Source of the DNA: Sphingobacteriaceae bacterium | GTDB taxonomy: Bacteria; Bacteroidota; Bacteroidia; B-17B0; Aurantibacillaceae | Reading direction: 5' to 3' | DNA length: 9,032 nucleotides | Assembly (NCBI GenBank): GCA_023251695.1 | Contig: JAHEYE010000074.1 | Coordinates: forward strand, 1 to 9,032 | In this document: positions 1-6,604 of the stretch, one piece after another | Layout: each line of letters begins with the position of its first letter | How positions within the stretch are numbered: position 1 is the stretch's first letter | Translations under genes and position numbers: made by a program | Notes under the pieces: generated by a model | Seen by the model: the letters and a program-made list of their open reading frames with translations, nothing else | What the model was told of the DNA's origin: nothing | The model's database searches: none

Positions 1-698
1 AATTTTACAAAGCACTAACCGGTGAAAGTGATCCCGAGAAAAAAAGAAAAGCCATTGGTAAAGTGTTTATCGATGTGTTCGATCAGGAATCACATAAAAT
101 TGAAAACGTAAAATGGCTTGCTCAGGGAACAATTTATCCCGACGTGATTGAAAGCATTTCTGTAAAAGGCCCGAGCGCCACTATAAAATCACATCACAAT
201 GTTGGTGGTCTGCCTGATTTCATGAAATTGCAAATTGTGGAACCTTTGCGTTCATTGTTTAAAGACGAAGTAAGACGTGTAGGAAAGGCCTTACAAATTG
301 ATAACAATATTTTGGGCCGTCATCCTTTTCCGGGTCCGGGTCTGGCTATTCGTATTTTAGGTGATATAACTGAAGAAAAAATAAAATTATTGCAGGACGT
401 GGATGCCATTTACATTAATGGATTAAAGGAACACGGACTTTACGATCAAGTATGGCAGGCAGGAGCCATTTTGCTTAATGTTCAAAGCGTAGGTGTAATG
501 GGCGATGAGCGTACGTATGAAAATTGTGTGGCGCTCCGTGCAGTAACATCAACCGACGGCATGACTGCAGATTGGTGTCATTTGCCTTACGAATTTCTAG
601 CTAATATCTCTAACGAGATTATTAATAAAGTAAAAGGTGTTAACAGGGTTGTGTACGACATCAGTTCGAAACCGCCGGCTACTATTGAATGGGAATAA
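1..698 (+). CDS. guaA: GMP synthase (glutamine-hydrolysing), C-terminal part; 5' end off the window
   Basis: GuaA converts XMP to GMP with ATP and glutamine, the last step of cytoplasmic guanine nucleotide synthesis. The reading frame is open to the left edge (first full codon at position 3), so the GTG at 63 is internal. About 232 residues are visible of a family length near 510-525. They begin in the ATP-pyrophosphatase domain with FYKALTGESDPEKKRKAIGK, followed by VKWLAQGTIYPDVIES and IKSHHNVGGLP. The C-terminal dimerisation/XMP-binding domain follows, with RHPFPGPGLAIRILGD, SVGVMGDERTY and the invariant tail KPPATIEWE just before the TAA. All these blocks align well with my memory of the E. 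coli protein, and no frameshift is seen. The glutamine amidotransferase domain and the SGGVDS loop lie upstream of the window. A LysM gene follows after 22 bp, with no terminator between. Confidence 0.98.
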   Translation, partial: FYKALTGESDPEKKRKAIGKVFIDVFDQESHKIENVKWLAQGTIYPDVIESISVKGPSATIKSHHNVGGLPDFMKLQIVEPLRSLFKDEVRRVGKALQIDNNILGRHPFPGPGLAIRILGDITEEKIKLLQDVDAIYINGLKEHGLYDQVWQAGAILLNVQSVGVMGDERTYENCVALRAVTSTDGMTADWCHLPYEFLANISNEIINKVKGVNRVVYDISSKPPATIEWE

Positions 699-720
699 AA
701 GGTAAGATGTAAGAGGGATA

Positions 721-2358
721 ATGGAAGATGTGAAAATTAAATATTCGAAGTTCATTTGCACTTGCATTTTATGTTTTGTCGCTTTAACTTTTCATGCCCA
801 GGAAAAATCTACAGAAATAAAAACCATTGGCGGCAAAAAATATTACATCCACAAAGTAGAGAAGGGACAAAGCCTTTACGCGATTTCGAAAACTTATAGT
901 GTTGATATAAATGTAATTCTCGCTGAAAATGATGAGGCTATTGATGGTTTACGTAACGGACAGGAATTAAAAATTCCGGTATCGGGTGCAGCAACAACCA
1001 TTCAGCCAATCTATGGTTCACCAATTGATACTATCCGTTATGCTTATCATAGAGTTGCGAAAAAGGAAACTGTGTATTCTATTTGTAAACAACACAACAT
1101 AACCGAAAATCAGTTGAACCAATGGAATCTTAGTATTGCAACCGCAGGAATAAAATTCGGACAGATGTTAATTGTAGGCGATAAGAAAAAAAATATTATT
1201 GGAACACCTGTGGCTTTAGTTGATTCGGTGAAGCCACAAATTGTAAAGCCAAAGAAAACTAAATATGCCGTTGGATTGCTTTTGCCATTCAGAATTACAG
1301 AGTCGGAATTAATCGAGCCTTCTAATCTTGTTCAGGCTAAAGCAAATTTCCCAGTGGTGCAATCATTAGCAGTTGATTTTCTAATGGGATTTAATAAGGC
1401 GGTGGATTCATTGAAATCGAACGATTTTGCCATTCAAACTTTTTTGTACGATGTAGATGATAAAGACTCTGGAAAAGTGGCGGTACTTTGTAAAAGCGAT
1501 GAATTTAAAAATCTTGATTTAATTATTGGTCCGGCTTATCCTTCTGGATTCAAAGACGTATCCACTATTGCAAAAAACTATTCAATTCCTGTTATTTCAC
1601 CTTTTACCCAACAGAGTAAAATTCTTTTTAATAACAGTATTGCTTCAAAAGTAAATCCTTCCCAATATACAATGATTGAAGCCTTGGCAGATTACTGCAT
1701 TGATTCGCTAAAGACAGTTGCATCAGTTTTCATTGTCAATAATAATAATTTGAAAGAGCAACAATATGTAAAAGCCTTTAAGCAATCGTATAACGAGCAT
1801 CTGAAGGAATTAAATTTCCCGGTAAAGGACAGCGTTATTGAAGTGAGAGGTTTAGCCGGAGCAAAAGCAAATTATGTTCCCGGAAAGAAAAATGTATATG
1901 TGCTCTTCAGTAACAATCAGGTTTTCCTGACTGATTTCATTACTCAGCTAGCGGTTTTCGCTGATAAAAAGGATATTATTCTAGCAGGTTGGCAAAATGT
2001 TACTGCAACTGACAATATTGATCAGGAATATCTGAATCGTTTGTCATATACATTTCCGTCTCAAAATAATTTAAATAATGTGAAGGCTTATTCAAATTTG
2101 ATACGTAGTTATCAAACTGAAATGTCGTCCGATCCGAGCGATTATTTCTTTCAGGGTTTTGATTTAGGGCAATATTATTTACACAATTTGAAAGCAAATG
2201 GCCCGGATTTTATAAACCGTCTGGATAAATTGCAAAGTGAAGGAAATTTTTTAAGATTCAAATTTTACCGCCCGGATGTAAATACCGGTTATGAAAATAA
2301 AGGTGTTTATATTTTCAAATACAGCAACTACCAATTGTACCGCACTGCGTGGAAATAA
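721..2358 (+). CDS. Secreted LysM-LysM protein with a type 1 periplasmic-binding-protein-like domain
   Basis: The protein is 545 residues from the ATG at 721. It begins with a signal peptide (hydrophobic core about 11-25, probable cleavage after FHA, before QEK). Two LysM peptidoglycan-binding domains follow, at about 41-86 (YIHKVEKGQSLYAIS) and 108-152 (YHRVAKKETVYSICKQ). From about 181 to the end there is a region resembling the type 1 periplasmic-binding fold of branched-chain amino-acid receptors (AVGLLLPF, DLIIGPAYPSG, IPVISPF, FFQGFDLGQYY). This LysM+PBP1 architecture is known in Bacteroidota, but the ligand is not. No permease or ATPase gene is nearby, so a transport role is unsupported; anchoring to peptidoglycan and wall or small-molecule sensing is inference. 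The start is uncertain. GAGGG at 713-717 favours ATG 721, but GTG 730 gives a cleaner basic N-terminus (MKIKYSKF) without the acidic E2/D3. The end overlaps hemF by 10 bp. Confidence 0.9.
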   Translation: MEDVKIKYSKFICTCILCFVALTFHAQEKSTEIKTIGGKKYYIHKVEKGQSLYAISKTYSVDINVILAENDEAIDGLRNGQELKIPVSGAATTIQPIYGSPIDTIRYAYHRVAKKETVYSICKQHNITENQLNQWNLSIATAGIKFGQMLIVGDKKKNIIGTPVALVDSVKPQIVKPKKTKYAVGLLLPFRITESELIEPSNLVQAKANFPVVQSLAVDFLMGFNKAVDSLKSNDFAIQTFLYDVDDKDSGKVAVLCKSDEFKNLDLIIGPAYPSGFKDVSTIAKNYSIPVISPFTQQSKILFNNSIASKVNPSQYTMIEALADYCIDSLKTVASVFIVNNNNLKEQQYVKAFKQSYNEHLKELNFPVKDSVIEVRGLAGAKANYVPGKKNVYVLFSNNQVFLTDFITQLAVFADKKDIILAGWQNVTATDNIDQEYLNRLSYTFPSQNNLNNVKAYSNLIRSYQTEMSSDPSDYFFQGFDLGQYYLHNLKANGPDFINRLDKLQSEGNFLRFKFYRPDVNTGYENKGVYIFKYSNYQLYRTAWK

Positions 2359-3260
2359 ATAAAGAAAATATTTCGGACTGGCTAAAAGAGTTGCAGGATA
2401 GCATATGTTCTGCTTTGGAAAAGGCCGATGGTAATGCAAAGTTCAGCGAAGAGAATTGGACAAGAGAAGAGGGTGGAGGAGGCCGTTCGCGTGTTATAAA
2501 AAACGGTGCGGTTTTTGAAAAGGGTGGCGTTATGTTTTCGGCCGTTAGCGGGAAAGTACCTGAATTTTTATTAAAAGAAAAAGAGCATGCTGTGAATGTT
2601 GATGGGAAATCGACGTTTTACGCTACAGGGGTTTCTATTGTATTGCATCCGCAAAATCCGATGGTACCGATCATACACATGAACATCCGGTATTTTGAAA
2701 TGAGTAATGGTGTAAAATGGCTTGGCGGCGGAATTGATTTGACCCCGCATTATATAAATGAAGGTGACGCAAAATATTTTCATACTGAGTTGAAGGAAGT
2801 GTGTGATAAACATAATCCGCATTATTATCCTGAATTTAAAAAATGGGCGGATGATTATTTTTTTATTAGTCACCGTAACGAAACACGTGGTATTGGCGGC
2901 ATATTTTTCGACCGCTTAAATGCTGATGATGAAATGAGTTTCGAAAAAAATCTCGCCTTCTGGAAAGATATTGGTTCTGCATTTTCTGGGATTTATACCG
3001 AATTAATTTCGCGCAATAAAAACAAATCGTATACAGATCAAAATAAGCAATGGCAATTATTGCGCCGGGGGCGTTATGTGGAGTTTAATCTTATTTACGA
3101 TAAAGGAACAAAATTCGGATTGGAATCGAATGGTCGTATCGAATCTATCTTAGTGAGTTTGCCTTTGCATGCTTCATGGGAGTATAATTTCAAAGTTCAG
3201 CCCGGTTCAGAAGAAGAAAAAACGCTGGCTCTTCTAAATAAAGGGGTTAATTGGGTATAA
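2349..3260 (+). CDS. hemF: Oxygen-dependent coproporphyrinogen III oxidase
   Basis: HemF oxidatively decarboxylates coproporphyrinogen III to protoporphyrinogen IX using O2, in cytoplasmic haem synthesis. At 303 residues it matches the roughly 300 of E. coli HemF, and the similarity runs end to end. Visible blocks are WTREEGGGGRSRV (37-49), VLHPQNPMVP (98-107), HMNIRYFE (110-117), GGGIDLTPHY (126-135), HRNETRGIGGIFFD (175-188), RRGRYVEFNLIYDKGTKFGL (239-258) and the C-terminal NWV. Histidines 100, 110, 145 and 175 fall at the positions of the four conserved histidines of E. coli HemF. The start is GTG 2349, inside the LysM gene. The next in-frame ATG is codon 62, past the GGGGRSRV motif, so the early start is required and the 10 bp overlap suggests translational coupling. 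No HemN-type radical SAM motif is present, so this is the aerobic enzyme. Confidence 0.97.
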   Translation: MEINKENISDWLKELQDSICSALEKADGNAKFSEENWTREEGGGGRSRVIKNGAVFEKGGVMFSAVSGKVPEFLLKEKEHAVNVDGKSTFYATGVSIVLHPQNPMVPIIHMNIRYFEMSNGVKWLGGGIDLTPHYINEGDAKYFHTELKEVCDKHNPHYYPEFKKWADDYFFISHRNETRGIGGIFFDRLNADDEMSFEKNLAFWKDIGSAFSGIYTELISRNKNKSYTDQNKQWQLLRRGRYVEFNLIYDKGTKFGLESNGRIESILVSLPLHASWEYNFKVQPGSEEEKTLALLNKGVNWV

Positions 3261-3342
3261 GTTCAGCATAATCGTTCTGAGTTTGCTAATTTTAACTTTT
3301 TCCGTTTCAAATAATTTAACATTTTCATTTTACTTAATTTCC

Positions 3343-3350
3343 TATCTTTA
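3343..3350 (+). promoter_or_regulatory. Possible Bacteroidetes -7 box (TATCTTTA)
   Basis: TATCTTTA differs at one base from the TAnnTTTG -7 consensus of the Bacteroidetes housekeeping sigma factor. It sits in the 93 bp AT-rich gap between hemF and the lipoprotein gene. I see no clear TTTG at the -33 position, only a weak TTTT at 3322-3325 with a 17 nt spacer. The box ends 3 nt before ATG 3354, so a transcript would start almost at that codon. Either the mRNA is leaderless or translation starts at ATG 3366. AT-rich DNA gives such matches by chance. Confidence 0.35.
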
Positions 3351-3353
3351 ATT

Positions 3354-4295
3354 ATGTTGAAATTAATGCGGCCATTTATTTATTTTATTTTCGCACTTTT
3401 TATTTTTTCTTCGTGTACAACACCACGCTCGGTTTTGAATTCCGGGAAAGTTGTTCCAAAAAATACAGTACGGGGAGGCATTAACTACACTTTTAACGTG
3501 GCTACTTCACCCATTTCCAAATCGGCAACGGCCATTTATAACTTTGCTGATAATTATAGCAATCAGGATACCATTTATTTTGATCAGTCGGTGGAGGATG
3601 TAAATGCGGCATTGCTTGCGTATTGTCTCGATCCTATAACATTCACTAACGAATATTATCTGCGTTTTGGTTTGGGACACCGTATGGATATGGGTTACCG
3701 GAATTCGGGCGACGCACATGGTGTAGATGTGATGTATCAGTTTTTGGGAGGCACCGGAACCTTCAAAGATTCCGAATACAACGGTATGTACGGCAGTGTT
3801 GGATTACAATACGCGCATCAGAATTTCAAGTTCATGAACAACCGTGTCTTTAATAAATTTGAAAGAATGTTTGGTATTAGTATGCGCCGTGATGATATTA
3901 CAATCCCTCTTATTTTCAGTAAATCCTGCGGGCCAGAAGAACGCACAGGTTGTTTATCTTTTGGACTTACCTACACGCATTCATTCATTAGATACAAAAT
4001 AAAACCTAAGGCTATTTATTATTTAAATGAAAACGATGTGAGTGTTCCGCCACAATTGTTAGAGCCGCTCGATGCAAAAATGGATTACAGTTCATACGGT
4101 ACTTTCATTAATTTTAAAGTGGGACGGCGTTATGTGTTTTTTAATTTGTCACTATCGTTTTATTACCAGAATTTCGGCAAATACCCTTTATTAGGCGGGA
4201 AAACGACTTCTCTCGAAGGCTTCAGCATCGTTCCATCGTACGGAGTTCAATTTAATATTCCTACAAAAAAGAAGAAAAAAGAAATAAAGGAATAG
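3354..4295 (+). CDS. Uncharacterised lipoprotein with beta-barrel-like strand pattern
   Basis: I do not recognise a named family. The 313-residue product starts with a basic n-region and a hydrophobic stretch (about 7-18) ending in FSSC, a Bacteroidetes-style lipobox, so Cys21 is probably lipidated. After Cys21 come TTPRSVLNSGKVVPKN and then many short alternating-hydrophobic, aromatic-rich strands: GGINYTFNVAT (41-51), EYYLRFGLGHRMDMGYR (100-116), GVDVMYQFLGG (123-133), GSVGLQYAHQ (147-156), LSFGLTYTHSF (201-211), RYVFFNLSLSFYYQNFG (259-275) and IVPSYGVQFNIP (292-303). This is the pattern of small Bacteroidetes outer-membrane barrels. SCGPEERTGC (191-200) could form a disulfide-closed loop. 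The tail is lysine-rich (KKKKKEIKE), encoded by A-rich DNA at 4265-4288. The start could also be ATG 3366, which keeps the signal peptide. It stands alone between hemF and the phosphatase gene; its role is unknown. Confidence 0.82.
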   Translation: MLKLMRPFIYFIFALFIFSSCTTPRSVLNSGKVVPKNTVRGGINYTFNVATSPISKSATAIYNFADNYSNQDTIYFDQSVEDVNAALLAYCLDPITFTNEYYLRFGLGHRMDMGYRNSGDAHGVDVMYQFLGGTGTFKDSEYNGMYGSVGLQYAHQNFKFMNNRVFNKFERMFGISMRRDDITIPLIFSKSCGPEERTGCLSFGLTYTHSFIRYKIKPKAIYYLNENDVSVPPQLLEPLDAKMDYSSYGTFINFKVGRRYVFFNLSLSFYYQNFGKYPLLGGKTTSLEGFSIVPSYGVQFNIPTKKKKKEIKE

Positions 4296-4333
4296 TTAAT
4301 TCTGAATTTACTGGATGTTTTCCTAATCTTTAT

Positions 4334-4341
4334 TACATTTA
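4334..4341 (+). promoter_or_regulatory. Possible Bacteroidetes -7 box (TACATTTA)
   Basis: TACATTTA lies in the 54 bp gap upstream of the phosphatase gene and matches TAnnTTTG except for the last base. It ends 8 nt before the TTG at 4350. I cannot find a convincing -33 TTTG upstream. It would suit transcription beginning just at the TTG start, but the evidence is weak in such AT-rich sequence. Confidence 0.3.
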
Positions 4342-4349
4342 GCATAAGT

Positions 4350-5714
4350 TTGAAACCCGGATTAAATAATCTTTGGAACAGAATTTCGCGAATTGGTTTA
4401 CGGGAGGGTGAAAATGCAATGGATTTCAGAGAAGTTATTCTGTTAAATCGCATTCTCATTGTCATGTTTGCAGTTATACTTTTCTATATCCCAGTTGAGG
4501 TCTACGTCAATGGATTCATGATGATACCTGCAGTTTTAATTATGTTAGCACTCGCATTGCTGACGTTGCTTTTTCACTATTTCAGGTTATTCAACCTTGC
4601 ACATTTCTATCTATACATGGTCGGAAATTTATTCATTCTTTGTATGGGAGTCATTGTAGGGCGGGGGATTGGAAATCATGTTATTTTTATTCCAATAGTA
4701 CTTTTATCCATCATTTTGTTTAGAAGGAATATCACTAGGATAACACTTTTTTTAATCACTGCTTCTTTATTTATTTTGCAGCAGAAATTATTTGATGTTG
4801 TGGAACCACAGGTAGTTATTTCAGCGGAAGTTAAACCACTATTTGCTGTCATTTTTTTTATGCTTGCATTGATTTTTACATTTATTATAGGCATCTATTT
4901 TATGGCCGTTAATAAGGAGTACGAAGGAATTATCCTTCTTCAAAAAGAAAACATGGAATTAAAAAATAAGGAAATTACTGATTCAATTACCTACGCCAAA
5001 AGAATTCAAACAGCCATTCTTCCAACTGATAATATGGTAAAGAAATTCCTTGGCGAATCGTTTGTTTTGTATTTACCTAAAGATGTTGTTGCAGGTGATT
5101 TTTATTGGCTGGAAATAACTAAAGACACAGTGCTATTTGCGGTGGCCGATTGTACAGGACATGGTGTGCCGGGAGCGATGATGAGTGTTGTTTGCCATAA
5201 TGCACTTAATCGTTCGGTAAGAGAAGAAGGATTAACTGATCCGGGAAAAATTTTAGACCGCACACGCGAAATAATCATTCAAGAATTAGGAAAAAGTAAT
5301 GAAGACGTAAAAGACGGGATGGACATTTCGTTTTGCGCCCTAAATAAAGAAACGCTCGTGTTAAAATGGGCTGGAGCTAATAATCCGCTTTGGTATGTGA
5401 GAAATGCTGTATTGATAGAAATTAAACCGGATAAGCAACCCATTGGACAATATTTAAATTCAAACCCCTTTAATACGCATACGATAAAATTAGTCCAAAA
5501 TGATATTTTATATATTTCTACAGACGGTTATCAGGATCAGTTCGGAGGAGAAAAGGGTAAGAAATTTAAAGCTTCTAATCTTAAACAATTACTTTTAAGA
5601 ATTCACTCAAAATCACCGGAAGAACAAAAGAAGATTATTCAGCGCGATTTTGTGTCTTGGAAAGGGACGAATGAACAAGTGGACGATGTTTGTATTATTG
5701 GGGTAAAAATCTAA
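4350..5714 (+). CDS. Membrane-anchored SpoIIE-type PP2C serine/threonine phosphatase
   Basis: The 454-residue protein has an N-terminal block of about six membrane helices (roughly 32-49, 57-76, 84-102, 110-124, 130-144, 164-186), a polar, probably coiled-coil linker (about 188-225) and a cytoplasmic SpoIIE/PP2C domain (about 226-454). Metal-binding aspartates are in place: VVAGDFYW (D250), ADCTGHGVPGAMMS (D267), DGMDISF (D325), STDGYQDQFGG (D392) and EQVDDVCIIG (D445/D446). The enzyme should therefore be an active Mn/Mg-dependent phosphoserine/threonine phosphatase. Family members often act on anti-anti-sigma (STAS) proteins, but no STAS or HATPase kinase gene lies in the window, so the substrate is unknown. 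The helices are probably the input sensor. The start may be TTG 4350 or ATG 4419. The latter has GGAGG at 4403-4407, 11 nt upstream, but residues 11-23 (ISRIGLREGENA) resemble the conserved N-terminus I recall for such proteins. It converges with the DUF4846 gene, 4 bp between stops. Confidence 0.93.
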   Translation: MKPGLNNLWNRISRIGLREGENAMDFREVILLNRILIVMFAVILFYIPVEVYVNGFMMIPAVLIMLALALLTLLFHYFRLFNLAHFYLYMVGNLFILCMGVIVGRGIGNHVIFIPIVLLSIILFRRNITRITLFLITASLFILQQKLFDVVEPQVVISAEVKPLFAVIFFMLALIFTFIIGIYFMAVNKEYEGIILLQKENMELKNKEITDSITYAKRIQTAILPTDNMVKKFLGESFVLYLPKDVVAGDFYWLEITKDTVLFAVADCTGHGVPGAMMSVVCHNALNRSVREEGLTDPGKILDRTREIIIQELGKSNEDVKDGMDISFCALNKETLVLKWAGANNPLWYVRNAVLIEIKPDKQPIGQYLNSNPFNTHTIKLVQNDILYISTDGYQDQFGGEKGKKFKASNLKQLLLRIHSKSPEEQKKIIQRDFVSWKGTNEQVDDVCIIGVKI

Positions 5715-5718
5715 GCAA

Positions 5719-6540
5719 TCAATCTTTAAATCTCATTAACTGAGCTCGCGTAAAAGTCCATTCCGGCGTTTTTAAATAGGGGCCAAAATTTGTTGAATAC
5801 CACGGACTGAGTATATCTGCAGGGATTCCGTTTTTCAGAATATGAATCTCCTGGGCGGGCATATAACTTTGTGCGAGTATAAATAATTTCTGATCACTTT
5901 TGGGATCATCAATTACATCAACTACAATGACTGCATGCCCGGGCGAACCTCCTTTAATGAAAACGTCGCCGGGCTCCATATCTTCAACATCGATTTGTTT
6001 TAATTCTTTGCTTAGCGACATTGAGCCGGCATAAGTAAACACGAGGTCGAGATACTCTCTGAAAGTTTTATAGGAATTATCTTCCTTTGCCGTTTTTACC
6101 CAGGCATTTGTTTTAGGCTGAAAGCGATAGCCGTCGGCATACTTTTCCCATTCTGCTTTATTTCCATTTGTGAAATTGAAATGTATTTCATCAAATCTTT
6201 CTGCTTTAAATAAATACTCGGCGCGCAAACGCATTACTGCATCGGCGCATTGCTGCAAATCTTTATTACCTACGTCGATGTTTAATACAGCCTCATAAAC
6301 ATTATCCGGGGTTTTTAAGCCACCGTCGTAAGTATGTACTTTTTCGCCTGATGGTTTAAGTGCTATGGTTTTGAGGTAATATTCAAAACTTCCGGTTGAA
6401 TAATTTTTGCGTTTGTATCCTTCAGGTGGCGAAAAGCGGTCTTCAACAGTCGTGCCCTTTGCATTTATCAATTTGCCTGTGGGTTGCGACTGACAACTTA
6501 AAAAAATGAAGCAAAATAATATGAGCACTAATTTGGGCAT
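5719..6540 (-). CDS. DUF4846 family lipoprotein, possible papain-like hydrolase
   Basis: This is a 273-residue exported lipoprotein. A short n-region and hydrophobic core (4-13) lead to FLSC, so Cys16 is the likely lipidated residue. The rest matches DUF4846 along its length as I remember it: RFSPPEGYKR (35-44), SFEYYL (51-56), YDGGLK (71-76), DLQQCADAVMRLRAEYL (94-110), IHFNFTNG (119-126), TFREYLDLVFTYAG (159-172), PGDVFIKGGSPGHAVIVVD (190-208), LAQSYMPAQEIHIL (222-235), SPWY (246-249) and TPEWTF (258-263). No function is established for the family to my knowledge. Cys98 at a helix start, His202 at a strand start after a PGD motif, and Gln224 on the next strand resemble the catalytic layout of NlpC/P60 and CHAP peptidases; this is inference. 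It lies 64 bp downstream of the GIN-barrel gene but behind a terminator and with its own promoter-like box. Confidence 0.93.
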   Translation of the reverse strand: MPKLVLILFCFIFLSCQSQPTGKLINAKGTTVEDRFSPPEGYKRKNYSTGSFEYYLKTIALKPSGEKVHTYDGGLKTPDNVYEAVLNIDVGNKDLQQCADAVMRLRAEYLFKAERFDEIHFNFTNGNKAEWEKYADGYRFQPKTNAWVKTAKEDNSYKTFREYLDLVFTYAGSMSLSKELKQIDVEDMEPGDVFIKGGSPGHAVIVVDVIDDPKSDQKLFILAQSYMPAQEIHILKNGIPADILSPWYSTNFGPYLKTPEWTFTRAQLMRFKD

Positions 6541-6544
6541 CTAC

Positions 6545-6576
6545 CAAAAATAGAAAACCCCCTGAACTAAATCAAG
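6545..6576 (-). promoter_or_regulatory. Near-consensus Bacteroidetes housekeeping promoter for the DUF4846 gene
   Basis: Read on the - strand, CTTG (6576-6573), a 20 nt spacer and TATTTTTG (6552-6545) fit the TTTG-N19/20-TAnnTTTG promoter described for the Bacteroidetes primary sigma factor. The -7 box is exact and the -33 box has one mismatch. It ends 4 nt before the ATG of the DUF4846 gene, implying a very short or absent 5' leader. It lies inside the upstream gene's terminator, so part of the sequence match may simply come from the terminator's T-tract. Confidence 0.55.
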
Positions 6577-6584
6577 GGGTTTCT
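6546..6584 (-). terminator. Rho-independent terminator after the GIN-barrel gene
   Basis: On the - strand, starting 20 nt past the stop of the GIN-barrel gene, AGAAACCCCTTGA (6584-6572) pairs with TCAGGGGGTTTTCT (6565-6552) across a 6 nt loop (TTTAGT). The stem has 13 pairs including four consecutive C-G pairs, one G-T wobble and one bulged T. It is followed directly by ATTTTT (6551-6546). The T-tract follows only in the - direction; on the + strand the hairpin is followed by CACATAAAA. It therefore serves the - strand gene. Confidence 0.9.
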
Positions 6585-6604
6585 CACATAAAAACGCTCA
6601 AAAA

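Noticed and set aside
63..65. GTG as a start codon for a short GuaA-like protein
   Set aside because: The frame continues upstream to the edge with conserved GuaA residues (DPEKKRKAIGK), so this is an internal valine.
2571..2873. A - strand open frame of 100 codons inside hemF
   Set aside because: It lies wholly within the conserved core of hemF on the other strand and has no features of its own.
3261..3342. Search for a terminator or small RNA after hemF
   Set aside because: The stretch is AT-rich but I found no stable hairpin with a T-tract and no conserved RNA feature.
4299..4309. Small palindrome AATTCTGAATT as an operator or terminator
   Set aside because: It is only five base pairs per arm and AT-rich, with no T-tract or repeat elsewhere; chance is sufficient.
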